The notes below the pieces were generated by a model. It had not been told where the DNA came from. It was given only the letters and a program-made list of their open reading frames with translations, and ran no database searches. The translations under genes and the position numbers were made by a program. This document shows, piece after piece, positions 8,619-17,786 of a DNA stretch of 64,000 bases (the stretch's first letter is position 1; each line of letters starts with the position of its first letter). This stretch comes from Marinobacter excellens HL-55 (GTDB taxonomy: Bacteria > Pseudomonadota > Gammaproteobacteria > Pseudomonadales > Oleiphilaceae). Where the stretch lies: NCBI GenBank assembly GCA_001314845.1, contig LJZQ01000001.1, forward strand, positions 62,001-126,000, written 5' to 3'.

Positions 8619-9382
8619 TTAAGGGGTTGTTCCAGATACTTCAACAGAATGTTTTCCTTGATGCCCTGGCGCTCAATCAGCTTGAGCGCGGCGCGAATAT
8701 CGTCTGCATATTTCAATGCCGGCGATTGATCCGACACCGCAATCCAGGACCGCTCTCCTGGCACAAAAAACGAGGAAACCTGAACGACCACGCCCATTTT
8801 GTTGACTATGTGCAAGCCGACAAGTTCCGGTGCAATCACAACGTCTACCCGACTTTTTTCCATCATCCGCATCAGATTATCATAACTGGCTGCGGGCTCT
8901 TTGATCAGCTCTCTGTCCAGATCAAACCGGCTGAAGTAGCTTGCGCCGTCCAGTACCCCCAAAGCCTTACCCTGCAGATCACTGTAACGATCGATCCGGT
9001 GCCGCTCATCCATGTAAAAGAACAACCGGCGCTCGGGGGGAAACGCCGGCGCAACGAAGGTCATGAACTCCTCGCGCACGTCGGTCTGCACCGGCCCCAG
9101 CATAATATCCACTTCGCCCCGCTTCATCATCAGCAATACGCGGCGGAACGGTGCTTCCCGGTAGTGCACCTTCCAACCCAGACGGTCGGCAATCTCCTGG
9201 AAGATCTCCAGATACAAACCGGAGTTTCGGCCCGGCTCCAGTATCCGGTAGGGTGGCGAGTGGTCCACCCCCACCACAACCTCAAGAGGCTCGACAGTCT
9301 CTGTGCCCTGCTGTGCCTGCAGCGGTATAGCGATCAGCCACAGCACAGAAATCACGAAGGCTCGCATCGTGTTGCCCGTCAT
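8615..9382 (-). CDS. Family 3 extracellular solute-binding protein (SBP_bac_3)
   Basis: 255 residues with an N-terminal signal peptide ending near A-Q-Q. The mature part opens with V-V-V-G-V-D-H-S-P-P-Y-R, a typical beginning for amino-acid-type periplasmic binding proteins, followed by G-L-Y-L-E-I-F-Q-E-I-A-D-R-L-G-W. No permease or ATPase gene is adjacent, so it is either an orphan binding protein or a periplasmic sensor-like member; many marine gammaproteobacteria carry such orphans. The start could be 9382 or 9367 (M-R-A-F-V); both leave a functional signal peptide. It overlaps the RNase J-like gene by 4 nt. Confidence 0.8.
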   Translation of the reverse strand: MTGNTMRAFVISVLWLIAIPLQAQQGTETVEPLEVVVGVDHSPPYRILEPGRNSGLYLEIFQEIADRLGWKVHYREAPFRRVLLMMKRGEVDIMLGPVQTDVREEFMTFVAPAFPPERRLFFYMDERHRIDRYSDLQGKALGVLDGASYFSRFDLDRELIKEPAASYDNLMRMMEKSRVDVVIAPELVGLHIVNKMGVVVQVSSFFVPGERSWIAVSDQSPALKYADDIRAALKLIERQGIKENILLKYLEQPLK

Positions 9383-9556
9383 AACGCATCCATTTCATGA
9401 GAATTCCGTAAGTCAGCCACGTCAGTATAGTCATAGTGGACATCCGCAACCGCTGATCAACCGTAATCACTGTTGAATTTTCGATGGATCGGCACAAACC
9501 TTAATAGGTAACGGCCGATAACTCACATACGATTCCCAACAGGAGGATCGAATTTT

Positions 9557-10240
9557 ATGAACATTCTGATGGTACTGACCTCACACGACCAGATGGGCGA
9601 CACCGGCCATAAAACGGGTTTCTGGTTAGAAGAATTCAGCGCACCGTTCTTCGTATTCAAAGATGCCGGCGCCAAGATCACCCTGGCCTCACCCAAGGGC
9701 GGACAGCCACCGGTTGACCCGAACAGTGAAGCGGAAGAGGCATTGACCGACTCCACCCGTCGCTTCATGGAAGACTCGCACGCAAAAGAAATGCTGACCA
9801 GCACCAAAAAACTGGCCGACGTAGACATGAACCAGTTTGACGCCATCTTCTACCCGGGCGGTCACGGCCCGTTGTGGGATCTGACAAACGATGAAAAATC
9901 GGTTGCCCTGATCAAAGCCGCTTATGAGCAGGATAAAGTGATCGGCGCAGTTTGCCACGCACCGGCAGTGTTCAAGAATGTGTTTGTAAAACCCGATCAG
10001 AACATTGTTGGCGGGCGCGAAGTCACCGGCTTCAGCAATTCCGAGGAAGATGCGGTTCAGCTCACCAATATCGTGCCTTTCCTGCTGGAAGACATGCTGA
10101 AACAGAACAACGGCCGATACAGCCGCGGTGACGACTGGGCTCCCCACATCGTAGTTGACGGCAATCTGATCACCGGCCAGAACCCGGCCTCATCCGAAGG
10201 CGCGGCGAAAGCCGTGTTGCAGGCGCTGCAGGAAGACTAA
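9557..10240 (+). CDS. DJ-1/PfpI family protein (Hsp31-like glutamine amidotransferase fold)
   Basis: 227 residues, matching the large subclass of DJ-1/PfpI proteins that includes Hsp31-like chaperones/glyoxalases. The nucleophile elbow is A-V-C-H-A-P-A (Cys133), and a conserved Glu lies in W-L-E-E-F (about 25-26), as needed to polarise the cysteine. P-G-G-H-G-P at 100-105 forms the oxyanion region. Probable roles are deglycation, glyoxal detoxification or protein repair in the cytosol; no single substrate is implied. AGGAGG lies 10 nt before the ATG. The gene converges on formaldehyde dehydrogenase with a shared terminator between them, so two aldehyde-stress functions lie side by side but are transcribed separately. 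Confidence 0.9.
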   Translation: MNILMVLTSHDQMGDTGHKTGFWLEEFSAPFFVFKDAGAKITLASPKGGQPPVDPNSEAEEALTDSTRRFMEDSHAKEMLTSTKKLADVDMNQFDAIFYPGGHGPLWDLTNDEKSVALIKAAYEQDKVIGAVCHAPAVFKNVFVKPDQNIVGGREVTGFSNSEEDAVQLTNIVPFLLEDMLKQNNGRYSRGDDWAPHIVVDGNLITGQNPASSEGAAKAVLQALQED

Positions 10241-10264
10241 CCCTGTCACACTGTCTCGGGCACT

Positions 10265-10300
10265 AAAAAAGGGGGAGGCTGACGGCCCCCCCCTTTTTTT
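10265..10300. terminator. Bidirectional Rho-independent terminator
   Basis: A run of A and G (10265-10275) pairs with the C and T run (10286-10300), giving a GC stem flanked by A6 and T7 tracts. It can therefore end transcription of the DJ-1 gene on the plus strand and of formaldehyde dehydrogenase on the minus strand. Confidence 0.9.
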
Positions 10301-10336
10301 CTAGTTTTCACTCTGGCTCGTCGTGCTTACAGCGTC

Positions 10337-11500
<1,164 letters not shown>

Positions 11501-11602
11501 TTAACTTTAGCACGTCATCGCGTCACAGATCTGAACAACCTACGATCCCATGAAGGATTACTCACGTATGTCTGAGAGCCAACGTCCAGAAAGGTCAATA
11601 CT

Positions 11603-12928
11603 TTGAAAACGCTTTACTGGTTTACCCGAGATCTCCGACTGCACGATAACGCCGCCCTGCTGGCCGCTGCCCGCTCCGATATGCTGTTGTGCGTGTACGT
11701 GGTTGACCCCCGCTGGTTTGCCAACGGACCCTTTCAGTGCCGTGGCATGGGCGAGCATCGATGGCGTTTTCTGTGGCAAAGCCTGACCGACCTGGAGCGC
11801 AGCCTTCGCGCCATCGGCCAGAGATTGCACATTGCTTTTGGTGAACCGGAACGGAAAATCCCGGAGCTCGTTCACCAGTACGGCATCAACCGGGTGATAC
11901 GTTCACGCTTGCCGGGAACCATCGAAGCCCAGCAGTGGCATGCAGTGCAGCAACTGTTACCGGGTACTGTGATGCAGGAATTCGAAACCCTGAGCCTGTT
12001 CACCGAAGGCACTCTGCCGATGCCGCTGAGTGACTTGCCATCAACCTTTTCCCAGTTTCGCAAACAGGTTGAGAAACAGGGCGAGCGTGGCCCGGACATG
12101 TTGCGCATCCGCACCCTGACGGCGTTACCGCCACCGCCGGGATTCCCTGAGGATAACCGGGGCGACTGCCCGCCCATACCAGAACCGTCTGCCGCATTGA
12201 GCTTCCGGGGCGGCGAGCAGGCAGGTCTGGAACGCCTTCAGGAATTCTCCTTCGGCAATCACGGTATTGCCACCTACAAAGAAACCCGAAATGCACTGGA
12301 CGACTGGCAGTCCTCCTCCAAGTTTTCGCCCTGGCTGGCCAATGGCAGCCTGTCTGCGCGGGAAGTGGCGGCCACCATTGAAGACTACGAGCGTAAGGAA
12401 ACTCAGAACGAGTCCACTTACTGGCTCTGGTTCGAACTGCTCTGGCGAGAGTATTTTTACTGGTACGCCATGAAACACGGCGGCCGCCTGTTCTGCCGGG
12501 ACGGCGTTCAGCGCAAGCACCGGCAGGTGACGTTCTATGGCCACCGCTTCAAGGCCTGGTGTGAGGGCAACACCCATTACCCCATCGTCAACGCCGCCAT
12601 GAACCAGCTGCGCCAAACCGGCTACATCAGCAACCGGGCCCGGCAGCTGGTGGCCAGTTGCCTGGTGCATGAGCTGGAACTGGATTGGCGCTACGGCGCC
12701 GCCTGGTTTGAGCAACAACTGGTAGATTACGACGTCGCCAGCAACTACGGCAATTGGCAGTACCTGGCGGGGGTAGGCGCAGATCCCAGAGGGCTCCGGC
12801 AATTCAATCTGGACAAGCAGACACAACAGTACGATCCTGAAGGTCACTATACAGAAAGATGGCAGGGCACCTCCGGGCAACCGGTTGGCCTGCATACCGT
12901 GGATGCAGCAGACTGGCCGATTCTATGA
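11603..12928 (+). CDS. cry: Cryptochrome DASH / photolyase family flavoprotein
   Basis: 441 residues. The N-terminal photolyase domain starts L-Y-W-F-T-R-D-L-R-L-H-D-N, and the FAD-binding C-terminal half carries W-F-E-L-L-W-R-E-Y-F and, near the end, D-P-R-G followed by F-N. These fit the DASH subfamily, which repairs cyclobutane dimers in single-stranded DNA and may act as a blue-light receptor. The start is a TTG at 11603 with AAGG upstream; no ATG is available near it. The ATG of the next gene overlaps the stop (ATGA). Together with the following two or three genes it forms a light-response or photoprotection operon that recurs in this order in marine gammaproteobacteria, to my knowledge. 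Confidence 0.92.
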   Translation: MKTLYWFTRDLRLHDNAALLAAARSDMLLCVYVVDPRWFANGPFQCRGMGEHRWRFLWQSLTDLERSLRAIGQRLHIAFGEPERKIPELVHQYGINRVIRSRLPGTIEAQQWHAVQQLLPGTVMQEFETLSLFTEGTLPMPLSDLPSTFSQFRKQVEKQGERGPDMLRIRTLTALPPPPGFPEDNRGDCPPIPEPSAALSFRGGEQAGLERLQEFSFGNHGIATYKETRNALDDWQSSSKFSPWLANGSLSAREVAATIEDYERKETQNESTYWLWFELLWREYFYWYAMKHGGRLFCRDGVQRKHRQVTFYGHRFKAWCEGNTHYPIVNAAMNQLRQTGYISNRARQLVASCLVHELELDWRYGAAWFEQQLVDYDVASNYGNWQYLAGVGADPRGLRQFNLDKQTQQYDPEGHYTERWQGTSGQPVGLHTVDAADWPIL

Positions 12929-13413
12929 CCACACCGACCGACACGCCCGCCAAGGTTCTGGCGCGGATTATCGACATCAGCCAACCGGAAACCCTGCTTT
13001 GTTGTGGCGAAACCGCAAAAGAAGTAGCTGGCGTCTGGAAGCAGCAGGCTGACCAGCAAGTGATGACTCTGGACACCACCGACCCCAATGCCCACATGCC
13101 GCCAACACAGGTGGCAGACCTGGCGCTGATCAGCGAGACTCTGGAACACCTGCCCTTTAACGAGGGCATTTTGCTACTGGGTCAGCTTCGCAATTACGGT
13201 ACCGCCCGGATCGCCGCGCTGGTCCCGGAAATGCCAGACTGGCGCTTTACCGACTTTATCGGCCTTGGCTTCCAGCGCCACGCAGAACTGGAAAGCGATA
13301 GCGGCACGCTCACGCTGTATACCTACAATCTGGACACTTACAACCACAAGCGGGCATGGAATAATCCCGACAACTGGGCCAATCCGCACATGTGGGGAAA
13401 ATCGTGGTGGTAA
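12925..13413 (+). CDS. Conserved protein (DUF6231-like), Rossmann/methyltransferase-like
   Basis: 162 residues from the ATG at 12925, which overlaps the cryptochrome stop by 4 nt. The layout resembles a small degenerate class I methyltransferase: an early strand (E-T-L-L-C-C-G-E), a middle acidic segment (L-A-L-I-S-E-T-L-E-H-L) like the post-SAM region, and a C-terminus ending W-G-K-S-W-W. It lacks a clear glycine-rich SAM loop, so activity is doubtful. I believe it belongs to a family named DUF6231 in related genera, but cannot confirm this here. It overlaps the next gene by 22 nt, so translation is probably coupled. No signal peptide or membrane segment is present. Confidence 0.75.
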   Translation: MTTPTDTPAKVLARIIDISQPETLLCCGETAKEVAGVWKQQADQQVMTLDTTDPNAHMPPTQVADLALISETLEHLPFNEGILLLGQLRNYGTARIAALVPEMPDWRFTDFIGLGFQRHAELESDSGTLTLYTYNLDTYNHKRAWNNPDNWANPHMWGKSWW

Positions 13414-15050
13414 AAACAACAACTTCCAAAGCACTGAAGCCAAGCACCCTCCGCATCGGCACCCGCTACCGGGCCAACCGCCTGAACGGTCCCTATGATG
13501 CCATCGTGATTGGCTCCGGCATCGGTGGCCTTACCACTGCCGCCTGCCTGTCCAAAGCCGGCCAAAAAGTGCTGGTCTTGGAACAACATTACACCGCCGG
13601 CGGATACACCCACAGCTACGCCCGCAACGGCTACGAGTGGGATGTAGGCGTTCACTACATCGGCGATATGGGCGCACGCCACACCCTCGGCCGACGGCTG
13701 TTCGATTACATCACCGACGGTAAGCTTGAATGGGCACCGATGGACGAAAATTACGACCGCTTTTTCCTGGGCGACAAAGTGGTCAACCTATGCGCAGGCA
13801 AAGAAGGCCTGCGGCACTCCCTGCTGGCGTCGTTTCCGGACGAGGGTGAAGCCATCGACCGCTACCTGGCGCTGCTCGGCAAAGTCGCTGGTGGCATGCA
13901 GTGGTACACCCTGTCCAAATTATCCCCCGCCCTGGTCAGCCCACTGATCGGCCGTGGACTGAAGACGGTCTTGCCGGATTGCTTTAACCGAACCACCCGG
14001 GAAGTGCTGAGCGAATTAACAGATAACGAAGAACTGATCGGAGCCATTACCGGCCAATGGGGTGATTGTGGCGTCACCCCGAAACACTCCAGTTTCATGG
14101 TGCATGCTCTGATTGCCAAGCACTATATCTACGGCGGTTTCTATCCCGTGGGCGGCGCCTCCGAGATTGCCAAAACCATCATTCCGGTGATTCAGGCCGG
14201 CGGCGGCGACGTATTAACCTATGCCGACGTCACCGATATTCTGATCGAGAAAGGCAAGGCCGTAGGCGTGCGTATGGCAGACGGTGAAGAAATCCGGGCT
14301 CCCAAGGTGATCAGCAATGCCGGCGTGATCAATACCTTTGAAGGGTTGTTACCAGCAGAGATCGCCGATGGCATTGGCTACCCCAAGGAGCGCGAACACA
14401 TCCGCCCCTCCATGCCTCACATCGGCCTTTACCTTGGCCTGAAAGGCACGCCGTCTGAATTGGGCCTGCCTCGAACCAACTTCTGGATTTACCCAAGCGC
14501 CGATCACGACACCAATGTCGACAACTTTGTGAATGACCCGCATAACGCGACCTTTCCCGTGGTTTATATTTCCTTCCCGGCCGCCAAGGATCCGGACTAC
14601 CAGAACCGCTGGCCTGGCACCTCCACCATCGAGATTGTTGCGCCAACCACCTGGGAGATGTTCGAACCCTGGCAGGGCACCACTTGGGGCAAGCGCGGTG
14701 ACGATTACGAAGCGCTGAAGGCAAAAATCACCGACCAGTTACTGGAAGTGATGTACGAGAAGCTTCCTCAACTGCGAGGCAAAGTGGACTATGTGGAAAC
14801 CTCCACGCCGCTGTCGACCGCCTGGTTCTGCCGATACGAACAGGGCGAACTTTACGGCCTGGATCACACCCCGGAGCGTTTCGATCAACGGTGGCTGAAA
14901 CCGAAAACCGATATACCCGGCCTGTACCTGACCGGCCAGGACATCCTGACCTGCGGCGTGGTCGGCGCCATGATTGGCGGCCTGATCACAACTCTGTCTA
15001 TCCAGGGGCTCAGGGGTGCTGGCCTGGCTAAACGCATTTTTGTTGGTTGA
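13392..15050 (+). CDS. FAD-dependent oxidoreductase, phytoene dehydrogenase / retinol saturase-like
   Basis: 552 residues. The dinucleotide-binding motif is at about 36-65 (I-V-I-G-S-G-I-G-G-L-T-T-A, ending L-E-Q-H), followed by A-G-G-Y-T-H and D-V-G-V-H-Y-I-G, which match the RetSat/CrtI-like branch. A C-terminal FAD signature reads G-L-Y-L-T-G-Q-D with G-V-V-G-A-M-I-G-G. These enzymes saturate or desaturate polyene chains (carotenoids, retinoids). No other carotenoid genes are in the window, so the substrate is open; a role in pigment- or light-related chemistry is inferred from the cryptochrome neighbour. The start could be ATG 13392 or GTG 13404/13407; the last two lie after a GGGGA element. 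Confidence 0.88.
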   Translation: MGKIVVVKTTTSKALKPSTLRIGTRYRANRLNGPYDAIVIGSGIGGLTTAACLSKAGQKVLVLEQHYTAGGYTHSYARNGYEWDVGVHYIGDMGARHTLGRRLFDYITDGKLEWAPMDENYDRFFLGDKVVNLCAGKEGLRHSLLASFPDEGEAIDRYLALLGKVAGGMQWYTLSKLSPALVSPLIGRGLKTVLPDCFNRTTREVLSELTDNEELIGAITGQWGDCGVTPKHSSFMVHALIAKHYIYGGFYPVGGASEIAKTIIPVIQAGGGDVLTYADVTDILIEKGKAVGVRMADGEEIRAPKVISNAGVINTFEGLLPAEIADGIGYPKEREHIRPSMPHIGLYLGLKGTPSELGLPRTNFWIYPSADHDTNVDNFVNDPHNATFPVVYISFPAAKDPDYQNRWPGTSTIEIVAPTTWEMFEPWQGTTWGKRGDDYEALKAKITDQLLEVMYEKLPQLRGKVDYVETSTPLSTAWFCRYEQGELYGLDHTPERFDQRWLKPKTDIPGLYLTGQDILTCGVVGAMIGGLITTLSIQGLRGAGLAKRIFVG

Positions 15051-15060
15051 GAATGTAAGC

Positions 15061-15318
15061 ATGAGTGATGACCTTGCCCTTGAAGACGTATCCCGCATCA
15101 TCGAAATGGCCTGGGAAGACCGAACACCCTTCGAAGCCATCGAAAGCACCTATGGCCTGCAGGAAAAACACGTGATCAGCCTGATGCGCCGGGAACTGAA
15201 ACCCGGCAGCTTCCGCCTGTGGCGCAAGCGCGTCACCGGCCGCAACACCAAACATGCAAGGTTGCGACCGGAAGGGGTAACGCGGGCCTATTGCCCGACA
15301 CAGTACAAACAGAGATGA
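15061..15318 (+). CDS. DUF2805 / TIGR03643 family small protein
   Basis: 85 residues beginning M-S-D-D-L-A-L-E-D-V at the ATG at 15061. The sequence I-I-E-M-A-W-E-D-R-T-P-F-E-A-I with a later L-M-R-R-E-L-K-P-G-S-F-R-L-W-R matches the TIGR03643/DUF2805 family. This is a short basic protein with a helix-turn-helix-like core that typically accompanies cryptochrome/photolyase genes. The C-terminus is rich in Arg and Lys. It lies 10 nt after the oxidoreductase gene and so closes the cluster. The function is unknown; a small DNA-binding role is suggested only by composition and fold. Confidence 0.85.
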   Translation: MSDDLALEDVSRIIEMAWEDRTPFEAIESTYGLQEKHVISLMRRELKPGSFRLWRKRVTGRNTKHARLRPEGVTRAYCPTQYKQR

Positions 15319-15376
15319 CCAGCACAGCAAGTTTGGCTATCGTTGACAGCCTGTGAACCCTAACGGACACCTTCCT

Positions 15377-15799
15377 ATGGCAATTTTTTCGGAAAAAGCT
15401 GCAGCAAAACAGCTGAAACACGAAGCCGACAACGTCAGCAAGGATGACCTGGCGGTTCTGCTTGAGCGCCAGAAGGCCATCGAGAATAAAGTCAAAGGCA
15501 GCGGTCGGCTGAGCCGGTTCAGCACCGACATCCGGTTGATGTTCGCACTGGTGCGGGATTACTGGCGCGGCGAGTACCGTGATATTCCCTGGAAATCCAT
15601 CGCTGCCATTGCCGGCGCACTGCTTTACGTAATGAATCCACTGGACCTGATACCCGACGTTATCCTCCTCGTTGGCTTTCTCGATGATGCCGGTGTAGTG
15701 GCACTTTGCTTAAAGCTGGTAGAATCAGATTTGCACCGATATGCGGCCTGGAAAGAACATAATGGTCACGGGAACCAGCTAACAAGTACAATTGATTAA
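15377..15799 (+). CDS. YkvA/DUF1232 small membrane protein
   Basis: 140 residues from the ATG at 15377 (M-A-I-F-S-E-K); a GTG at 15353 would extend it by 8 residues. The C-terminal half carries the DUF1232 core: a hydrophobic segment with Y-V-M-N-P-L-D-L-I-P-D, then a second hydrophobic stretch with G-F-L-D-D-A-G-V-V-A. The N-terminal half is charged and helical. The family is widespread and uncharacterised, apparently anchored in the inner membrane. It stands alone between the cryptochrome cluster and pomA. Confidence 0.85.
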   Translation: MAIFSEKAAAKQLKHEADNVSKDDLAVLLERQKAIENKVKGSGRLSRFSTDIRLMFALVRDYWRGEYRDIPWKSIAAIAGALLYVMNPLDLIPDVILLVGFLDDAGVVALCLKLVESDLHRYAAWKEHNGHGNQLTSTID

Positions 15800-15862
15800 A
15801 CAATAACCAGCAGGTATGCTCACGCACCTTAACCTAACCCAGAGCTATTAACGGAGTTTTGT

Positions 15863-16633
15863 GTGGATCTTGCCACTCTGATCGGCCTCGTCGGTGCCAT
15901 GTTGCTTATAGTATCCGCAGTGATTCTTGGTGCATCGCCGACCGTATTCCTAAACCCCGCCTCTGCCTTAATCGTTATCGCTGGTAGCTTACTAGTCGTA
16001 TTGTCAAAGTTCAGCATTTCGCAATTTCTGGGTGCCTTCAAAGCCGCCGCCAGAGCCTTTAAATTCAAACTACCTGAAACCCAGTCCAGCATCGAAGAGC
16101 TGGTGGAGATCGCAAACATCGCCCGCAAAGAAGGCGTTCTCGGTTTAGAGGGTCGCGAGGTCAGCAGTCCCTTTTTAGGGCAGGGCATCCAAATGCTGGT
16201 CGACGGGCAAGATGCCAATACAATCAAACAGCTACTCGATAAAGAACGTCTTATGACCATGGAGCACAACCGCTCTGGCTCAAAGGTTTTCACAGCTATG
16301 GGCGATGTTGCGCCAGCCATGGGCATGATTGGTACCCTGATCGGTCTGGTGCAGATGCTTTCCAATATGGAAGACCCAAAATCCATCGGCCCGGCCATGG
16401 CTGTCGCTCTTCTCACTACCCTCTACGGCGCCATGATCGCAACCATGATTGCCAACCCAATCGCGGATAAATTGGCACTGAGAACCACCGAAGAAGCTCG
16501 CATGCAATTGCTTTACACTGATGCACTTGTAGCGATTCAAGAAGGCACCAATCCGCGCGTTATAGAACAAATGCTGTCCAGTTATCTCTCGCCCAAAGAA
16601 CGCGAAAAAATGGTCGAAGCTGAGAGCGCCTAA
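15863..16633 (+). CDS. pomA: Flagellar motor stator protein PomA/MotA
   Basis: 256 residues starting at a GTG (15863) after a GGAG ribosome site. Four membrane segments are visible, two at the N-terminus and two around 150-205, with a large cytoplasmic loop between them. M-G-D-V-A-P-A-M-G-M-I-G-T-L-I-G-L-V is the conserved third segment that lines the ion channel with MotB. Size and sequence style favour the PomA (Na+) rather than the enterobacterial MotA branch, although the coupling ion cannot be proved from sequence. The start codon of pomB follows 3 nt after the stop. Confidence 0.93.
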   Translation: MDLATLIGLVGAMLLIVSAVILGASPTVFLNPASALIVIAGSLLVVLSKFSISQFLGAFKAAARAFKFKLPETQSSIEELVEIANIARKEGVLGLEGREVSSPFLGQGIQMLVDGQDANTIKQLLDKERLMTMEHNRSGSKVFTAMGDVAPAMGMIGTLIGLVQMLSNMEDPKSIGPAMAVALLTTLYGAMIATMIANPIADKLALRTTEEARMQLLYTDALVAIQEGTNPRVIEQMLSSYLSPKEREKMVEAESA

Positions 16634-16636
16634 TAG

Positions 16637-17554
16637 ATGGACGAATTACCGGAAGAAGAAAAACCGGGCATCCCCGCTTGGGTCGTCACCTTCGCCGACT
16701 TGATGTCTTTGCTGATGTGCTTTTTCGTGTTGCTGTTGTCGTTCTCGGAAATCGACGCCCAGAAATTCAAGCAGATTGCCGGTGAGCTGTCCAAAGCCTT
16801 CGGCGTGCAGCGCGATGTTCCGGTACTGGAAGTCCCTATGGGCACCAGCCCGATTTTTGACCAATTTTCACCGGCGCCGCCGGAACCCACCGTGATCAAT
16901 GAGGTCAAGCAGACCACCACCGACCAGCAGCCTGAGCTGCAAACCCTGAAAAGTCCCAACGACGTTGCAGTGGAAGCTGCAATGCAGGAAGAGATGCAGG
17001 AAAAACTGGATCAGGTTCTTCAGGTTCTGGAGCCGGCCATCGCCGACGGACGCATTAACGTAAGCCAGGACCAGCGTCGCATCGTGATCCGTGTCGAAGA
17101 GAAGGGCTCTTTCCCCTCTGGTTCCGCACAACTAACCTGGGAATTCGAGGGGCTTCTGCTGGAGATGGCCAAAGTCTTAGCCGACATCCCGGGCCGACTT
17201 ACCGTCGAGGGCCATACCGACGACTTGCCGATCCGTACCGAGCGTTTTTACAGCAACTGGGACTTGTCAGCGGCCCGGGCAGCGGCTGTCGCCAACGTCT
17301 TGCTCGCCCGTGACCATGTGTTGCCTACGCGCCTGTCAGTGACCGGGTTGGCGGATACCGAGCCCAGAGTTTCCAACAGCTCGGCCGACAACCGCGCGAA
17401 GAATCGCCGGGTTGAAATTATCATCGACCTTTCAGAACCGCTGCAGGAACAGGAAATTCGCCTGCGCGAGCTCATTCAAAATAATGCCGAAAGCCGAGAG
17501 GCAATTATTGGTATCGAGTCTGATACAGCACCCTCGGGCGAACTCGTCTGGTAA
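16637..17554 (+). CDS. pomB: Flagellar motor stator protein PomB/MotB
   Basis: 305 residues. After a short cytoplasmic tail the single membrane segment W-V-V-T-F-A-D-L-M-S-L-L-M carries the ion-binding Asp21, essential for torque. A linker of about 110 residues leads to a C-terminal OmpA/MotB peptidoglycan-binding domain with G-H-T-D-D-L-P-I and N-R-A-K-N-R-R-V-E. The segment before and within the membrane helix resembles PomB, which together with PomA suggests a sodium-driven stator, as expected for a marine bacterium. No other flagellar genes are in the window. Confidence 0.93.
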   Translation: MDELPEEEKPGIPAWVVTFADLMSLLMCFFVLLLSFSEIDAQKFKQIAGELSKAFGVQRDVPVLEVPMGTSPIFDQFSPAPPEPTVINEVKQTTTDQQPELQTLKSPNDVAVEAAMQEEMQEKLDQVLQVLEPAIADGRINVSQDQRRIVIRVEEKGSFPSGSAQLTWEFEGLLLEMAKVLADIPGRLTVEGHTDDLPIRTERFYSNWDLSAARAAAVANVLLARDHVLPTRLSVTGLADTEPRVSNSSADNRAKNRRVEIIIDLSEPLQEQEIRLRELIQNNAESREAIIGIESDTAPSGELVW

Positions 17555-17577
17555 CCGCCCCAACTTCGTGCACAGTC

Positions 17578-17602
17578 TGCCCCAGCGCTTCATAGCGGGG
17601 CA
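17578..17602 (+). terminator. Possible hairpin downstream of pomB
   Basis: TGCCCC and GGGGCA arms with inner GC pairs form a stem 24 nt after the pomB stop. No T-tract follows, so an intrinsic terminator is uncertain; it may simply stabilise the 3' end. The rest of the roughly 230-bp gap up to 17786 shows nothing else recognisable and should contain the Anbu-operon promoter. Confidence 0.3.
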
Positions 17603-17786
17603 CCCAACCAACCGTTCAGTCCAACTCAGTCGCATTCCAAGCCGTACAGGCCACTCTATTCTCAGTCTGTATCGGCAAATTTATCATCTATAGTGATAGT
17701 AACTGCGTTCACGGCCCAGCTTTTGCAAACGACTTGTTTAACCCGCGCTGTCCTGCTCAGTGCGTCACAAGGAGTTGAACCGGATC

